A model generated the notes under the pieces. The model saw only the letters and a program-made list of their open reading frames with translations. It ran no database searches and was not told the origin of the DNA. 64,000 bases of DNA from Neurospora crassa OR74A (Eukaryota; Ascomycota; Sordariomycetes; Sordariales; Sordariaceae): contig NC_026501.1 of NCBI RefSeq assembly GCF_000182925.2, positions 3,348,001 to 3,412,000 of the forward strand. The letters run 5' to 3'. The translations under genes were made by a program, and so were the position numbers. Numbering within the stretch: position 1 is the first letter of the stretch; each line of letters opens with the position of its first letter. Below are positions 59,497 through 64,000 of this stretch, in pieces.

Positions 59497-60100
59497 TGGA
59501 CGGGCATGTTTCGGGGATTGATTAAATGGATGCATTGGATGATAGCTTTATGTTTACTACGACTACCGCATTCCTATTAGTGCAAGAATGGTTTCACGAT
59601 GCGTTCAATGACCGATGGTGGTTCGTCTGAACCATACCCAGCCACATAAAGTTGGGGTGGTAGTGAGAACGGCCATCACGACGGTTACTGACCGTAACCT
59701 TCGGGTCGCTCCCAATTTAACATGGCCTGAAATTGTCCATGTCATGAGATCTCTCTCCAGTCTTCATACTTGCGGTGTTAGATGAGTATTGTTACCAGAT
59801 ATACAGCCATCGAGTTCGTCACTTGTCAAGACACGATGCTATCTATAGCTTCCAGACCGGGCCTACAACCTAATTACGTAACCGCCGTAAGGCATGAGCT
59901 ACCCCACTATGTACACATGTCCATATGTACACATGTCCATATGTACACCTTTCCTTATCTTATCAGAACACGGGGCCCTCTGACATCACATCCCTAGCTG
60001 AGCATGCTGAGTTTCTAAGGCGCGAACACGCAAGAAGAGCCAGCAACGCGCGACGACCAACGCAAACAAATCAGAGATCGGTATATCAGAAACATTTCAA
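59497..60100. other. Intergenic upstream of acylphosphatase
   Basis: The 604 bp hold the Vma13 3' end and the acylphosphatase promoter, including the 16-bp tandem repeat at 59909-59948. Nothing else was recognised. Confidence 0.5.
59909..59948. repeat. 16-bp tandem repeat, 2.5 copies
   Basis: The unit ATGTACACATGTCCAT occurs twice perfectly and then half (ATGTACAC). Each unit contains the palindrome ACATGT next to GTACAC. It lies about 150 bp before the acylphosphatase ATG, in the likely promoter or leader. Confidence 0.9.
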
Positions 60101-60555
60101 ATGGGAACTAGGAGAGTAAGTCTTCTTCCATCTCCGTTACCAACTTATAGGCTTTTCACATTGCATTGAAAGGCTGGCAACTGTACTAGCTCAGCTCCAC
60201 TCCTGAACTTGTCCCAAGCTCGCGGCGGCTGTTTGTATACATGAATGAAGTCTCGAACTTTATGATCGCGAACGACGGTCTGTTACTGAGCTTTTGCTGA
60301 CTTTCTGGACTTTTCAAATAAAAAGGTTTACTTTCTTGCCCATGGCAGGGTTCAAGGTAAGACACCCAGATTACCATGCGTCTCGGCCACTCGAGCCACA
60401 GTAATTGGTTTGAGGCTCGGGATTTAAAGTCTCTGCTTGACAACTTGAATCTCGTTGATGTTCCTGACTTGATGCGTATGATGAAGGTGTTTTCTACCGG
60501 TAAGTGATGAGAGAATTACCATTCAGATCTCAAGTTCCCTTTACGTCTAGTGGTG

Positions 60556-60606
<51 letters not shown>

Positions 60607-61235
60607 TGCTGTATTTCTTCTCAGGTCTTTTCTTCCCTTCTTAGGTGCGGTGTAATTAAATCACACATATGATCTTTTTTGACAATTACCTAACTTTATT
60701 TCCCCATTAATATTCCCTCCTCTATGTACTTATCACTCATCTGTCGTTTTCGACCAAACAAGTAATCTTGTCATAAAGAAAACTAACATATACATACATA
60801 CAAGAAAGTTCACAGCCAACCGAGCCCAAGAGCTCAACCTAACAGGCTGGGTTCGTAACCGATCCGACGAAAAGGCAAGTTGCATCAGAAATCTACCTAG
60901 ACATCAAAGTACTTTCACATTTACATTTACATTTACAGTTACATCTCCCCTTGTACACTGCCACAGTTTCTTCTACTTGGATCCATCATCAAGTCACCCC
61001 TGATCACTCACGAAGCTTGAAACCCCCCCTCCATCATATCCCACTGACCGACTAACACCTCTCATTTTGTTCCAATTTTCAGGTCGAAGGAGAAGCCCAA
61101 GGAGACGAAACCTCTGTTGCCCAGCTCATAAAGGACTTGAAGAAGGGACCGACGCACGCGCTTGTTTCCAAACTCGATGTGGAGGATAGAGAGTTGGTGG
61201 ATGGGGAGTCGGGGTTTCAGGTTAGAAGGGGCTGA
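60101..61235 (+). CDS. Acylphosphatase, five small exons
   Basis: Exons at 60101-60115 (15 nt), 60326-60356 (31), 60487-60499 (13), 60805-60874 (70) and 61083-61235 (153) total 93 residues. Acylphosphatase hydrolyses carboxyl-phosphate bonds in the cytosol. The spliced protein reads MGTRR-VYFLAHGRVQG-VFYR-KFTANRAQ, then LTGWVRNRSDEK and VEGEAQGDETSVAQLI, with the phosphate-binding loop GRVQGVFYR (12-20), catalytic Arg20 and Asn38 in GWVRN. Introns 1-3 are GT-AG; intron 4 starts GCAAGT and is a GC-AG intron. Phases close at every junction and the length is normal. No single frame exceeds about 50 codons, which explains why ORF scanning misses it. The family is secure from exons 2-5; the first exon is the least certain part. 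Confidence 0.85.
60487..60499 (+). other. Predicted 13-nt microexon of acylphosphatase
   Basis: This exon supplies Val-Phe-Tyr and partial Gly and Arg codons in the phosphate-binding loop. It lies between acceptor ATGAAG and donor GTAAGT, with a CTGAC branch-like site upstream. It restores frame between exons 2 and 4, which otherwise do not fit. Confidence 0.75.
60561..60606. repeat. (CT)16(AT)7 compound microsatellite
   Basis: Sixteen CT units pass directly into seven AT units inside intron 3 of the acylphosphatase gene, giving a likely length-polymorphic marker. Confidence 0.95.
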
Positions 61236-61891
61236 TTTGATGATGAGGAGGAAGAGGAGGAGGAGGGGTGATGGCAGTCTCAGATGTTGGAGAGGTGATG
61301 GCCTGGAAGATGTCTTGAAGTTCAACTCTGTGATGAATTGAAAGGTATAACAGCATTATGGAAGAAAGATTTTCGACCGGTGGTTGTGTCACGGGAAAAT
61401 ATCAGCCATCCTGGTCTAGACGTAATAAAATAGACCTAGGCTCCTGGAAACCTAAGTGAAAACGATACAGGGGTAGCTTGAACAGTTCTTCATGACCAGT
61501 TAGTTGATTCTACCTTGCTATACCAAAAGAAAAGAAAGATACAAACAAATATCAATATGCTTCATATACTATCCACAACACCACACCGCACCCAATGTGA
61601 TCCAAGCTGAAATAATTCACCCGTCCAACCATCCGCAAACCCTTCGCTCATCATCGCACATTTTAGCAACAACCCCATTGACACCATAGTTACCAAAGAA
61701 TTCCCTCCACCATTATTACTTTTTTAATACTTTCTCTATTTCTGCAAGCTGCTCGCTTGTGCCTGTGACTTCTTGCTTTTTCCTCTTCTTCTATCCCCCT
61801 TGCCTGTGTAAAGCAGGGCTAATGATACGTACTGTGCGTGGATATTGTGCTTTTCCTGTCTGGGTCTGAAGCGCTGTCCTTGTCTTTGTCT
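61236..61891. other. Convergent 3' region at the right end
   Basis: The 656 bp between the stops of acylphosphatase and the DUF726 gene contain both 3' UTRs; no further gene is seen. Confidence 0.5.
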
Positions 61892-64000
61892 CTAAGCGAA
61901 CGTCATCGAAATCTCCTTCTCCTTTCCAAAGTCGTCGTCATCATCAAAGTCAGCCCACGGGTTATTAGCTGCCGGAAGAACCGGTACCGTCTGCACCGAC
62001 TTGATGTCCGGTCTCGCCGGGGTTGAGGCGGAGGTGGAAGAAGTCCCGTAGCCCGATGAGCTCAACTTTCCGTATGAAGAAGTACTTGGCTTGGAAAGAG
62101 GAGGAGGAGGAGGAGGAGGAGACGCTTCAAACGCCGTGTCAAACGTCATTTGAATCTCACCGTCATCGTCGTGCTGGCGACCACCACCACTGTAGCCATA
62201 ATCATCCGCTCCAAATCCACTCTTTGCATGGCTGGCACTGTAATCGTATCGATGAGAGGAGCTTGTTGTTGATTGTGGTAGTGGTGGTGAGTTCCAGACG
62301 TTCTCCTCTTTGCGATCGTTCGATAACGAAACGGTGGACTGGTGCCTGTGGTTGTACTCGACGCTCGAGAATCCGCGATAGGGAGGAACTGCTCCGAGGC
62401 TGGCGCTCCTAGTCTCTCTCAGGTGGTCTCGCGAGCCTTTTATTACAGGCGCTGGCGGGCCGAGAGGAGGCGGCACCTTCAGCTGCATGGGCGGCAGCGT
62501 ACTCTTGATTTCTTTGACCTGGAGGACATCCTCATTAATGCCCCCGCTACCGTTCTGTGAGACAACCCTCTTCTTTTGTTGTTCTTTGGCTTCCTTGGCC
62601 AGCTCGGCGCGGATGGCGTCGACATCGAAGAGTACGCCATGATTATTACCGTCCTTGTCCTCCGTCTTCCCACCGCTCCCGGAGGCGCCGCCACCCGCTT
62701 TGGCCGAGTCTTCGTAAACTTCCCATTCCTGCCTCTTTGGCTTCTTCTTCTTGAAGAAACTGAATGCACCACCGCTCTTGCTCCCCGACCTTTCCCTCCC
62801 CTCTCTTTCGAGCTCCTTTCTTGCCTCTTCGATTTCATTAATGAGTTCGCGTTGTCTTTCCTGATGATTCTCTGGATCTGGCTCCTCGATTTCGTCAAAC
62901 TCGTCGTTCTCGACCATCCAACCGCATTCACGAAGGAGCCGTGGCATCGCCGTACGGTAATCCATGTGACCCACCACAAACTCGGTGACGTCAAAGTTTT
63001 CTATCCCGGCAATCCCCTCGATGGGGGCAAGACCCCCAATGCGCCTGATACCGCCGTTGGTCAAGCGGAAAAGGTATCCCAAGATCCAGTCATTGCGGTT
63101 GTATCCGTTGACAAAGCGCCCAGAAACCACGGCGCACGCGCGGAGATATTCATCCGTCTTCACAACGATGGGACTGCCAAACAGATAGACGTTCTGGACG
63201 AGGCCAAAAGCGCCCTTCCTGGCGAGTTCCTGGAGGCAGGAATAGATCACGCGACTACCCAGGGAATATCCCACAAGGGTGACGGGGCGGGTTCCCAGGT
63301 TACGGTCAATAAGCGAATCTGCGAGAATGAGACCAGCTGCAGTGGCACGGTCGAGAGAGACAGCCCAGGGGTTGTCGATGAGATATGAGAGCTTGGTAAG
63401 CACAACCGGTAGCTGGATAGCAGACATTAAGCTCATCAGGATGGTACTGCCTAGGAGCTGTTGAAGACCTTGCGTGAGGGCCTGGAGATAAGTTAATATT
63501 ACATGCCTCCTTCATAACTCGACTGCGTAGAATTGAGCGCTTACCTCTGTGGCCAAAATGTTAATGGTATCTCCCATACTGGTCAGCATTTCCGGCTCCC
63601 ATAGGACCGAGTAGATATCACCCATCAATGGATCCACTGTACTGAAAGGCAACCGGACGTCATCCACCTTGCCTGTCATCCACCCAGACACTGTTACGAT
63701 TAAATTTACCCTCTTATTGTTGTGTAGCGGTCTATACTCGAATGTCTTTACGGCGCCCGTTCGCCTGTTGGCCGCACGGACACCAATGATGCTACCAGAT
63801 GCCGCGGCCGAGGATGTGATAATGGCAGCACCTCCGGCGCCAGCTAAAAAGCCGGTTGTACCGCCAACACCAATCGTTGTGAAGCCTGCAGCCAGGCCGG
63901 CACCAATCACCGGAGCAAGCAGGCCGGCAGACAAGCCGATAACCAAGCCGCCGCCAACAGTTGCTAGGCCCATCATGATGTAACGTTTCTTGAGGGCCAT
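61892..64000 (-). CDS. DUF726 family protein (TMCO4 / yeast Mil1 type), N-terminus beyond window
   Basis: Two exons are visible (64000-63545, 63481-61892; 63-bp intron), giving 682 codons to a TAG stop. The window edge falls on an ATG (MALKKRYIMMGLATVGGG), but family members have a longer N-terminal region, so this is probably an internal Met and the gene continues outside. First comes a hydrophobic Gly/Ala-rich membrane segment (GLSAGLLAPVIGAGLAAGFTT), then an alpha/beta-hydrolase-like domain (VNLIVTVSGWM; VTLVGYSLGSRVIYSCLQEL with the GxSxG nucleophile elbow at 63271-63257; VYLFGSPIV; NDWILGYLFR; GHMDYR). A charged coiled stretch and a 250-residue disordered tail follow, ending NPWADFDDDDDFGKEKEISMTFA. 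Yeast Mil1 (YFL034W) of this family binds AP-1 with Apm2. Whether the hydrolase fold is catalytic is unknown. Confidence 0.93.

Overview
The window is eukaryotic nuclear DNA from a filamentous ascomycete (Pezizomycotina), most likely a Sordariomycete. Genes carry several short introns (about 58-300 bp) with GTAAGT/GTATGT-type donors and CTAAC/CTGAC-like branch sites. All recognisable products are fungal core proteins, including a 353-residue RAD51/MEI-3 and a fungal ACYP, ChaC, TVP23, Nup120 and Vps26 set. No rRNA, tRNA, CRISPR array or intact transposon was seen. Species-level assignment is not possible by eye.

Layout, left to right: a long intergenic stretch with a 57-bp poly(A) run (1-3909); a conserved fungal protein (3910-4911); a TLS1/C9orf78-type splicing-associated protein (6296-7797); a single-pass membrane protein (10850-12565); TVP23 (14305-13211, minus); a CitE/CLYBL-like lyase (15140-16261) tail-to-tail with an Arg/His-rich protein (18441-16290, minus); a glycine-rich RRM protein (22869-23774); the glutathione-degrading enzyme ChaC (25779-24402, minus); a penta-EF-hand protein (27440-28705); a 5.9-kb gene-poor stretch; a C2H2 plus RING-like zinc-finger protein (34619-36223); a gene-poor 4 kb; a single-TM protein (40258-41293); RAD51 (42334-43528); Nup120/Nup160 (44403-48311); retromer VPS26 (50329-49154, minus); ribosomal protein uL6/RPL9 (51545-52612); a signal-peptide/TM cell-surface-like protein (55246-54029, minus); V-ATPase subunit H (57788-59496); acylphosphatase (60101-61235); and the C-terminal part of a DUF726 (TMCO4/Mil1-type) protein (from the right edge to 61892, minus).

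This is an ordinary housekeeping neighbourhood. There is no gene cluster or operon, and the genes serve unrelated processes: DNA repair, nuclear pore, Golgi/endosome traffic, vacuolar acidification, translation and glutathione turnover. All exon structures were rebuilt by hand from splice signals, reading-frame phase and family conservation. They make every spliced frame close exactly, but they remain predictions.

The most interesting things seen are architectural. A 5-nt microexon is needed to keep ChaC in frame. The acylphosphatase gene is missed by ORF calling because it is split into 15-, 31-, 13-, 70- and 153-nt exons, one junction being a GC-AG intron. I found no convincing previously undescribed biological system. 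The best candidates for unknown biology are the Cys-patch/TM protein at 54-55 kb, the C2H2/RING-like regulator at 34.6-36.2 kb, and the acidic tryptophan tail of the DUF726 protein.
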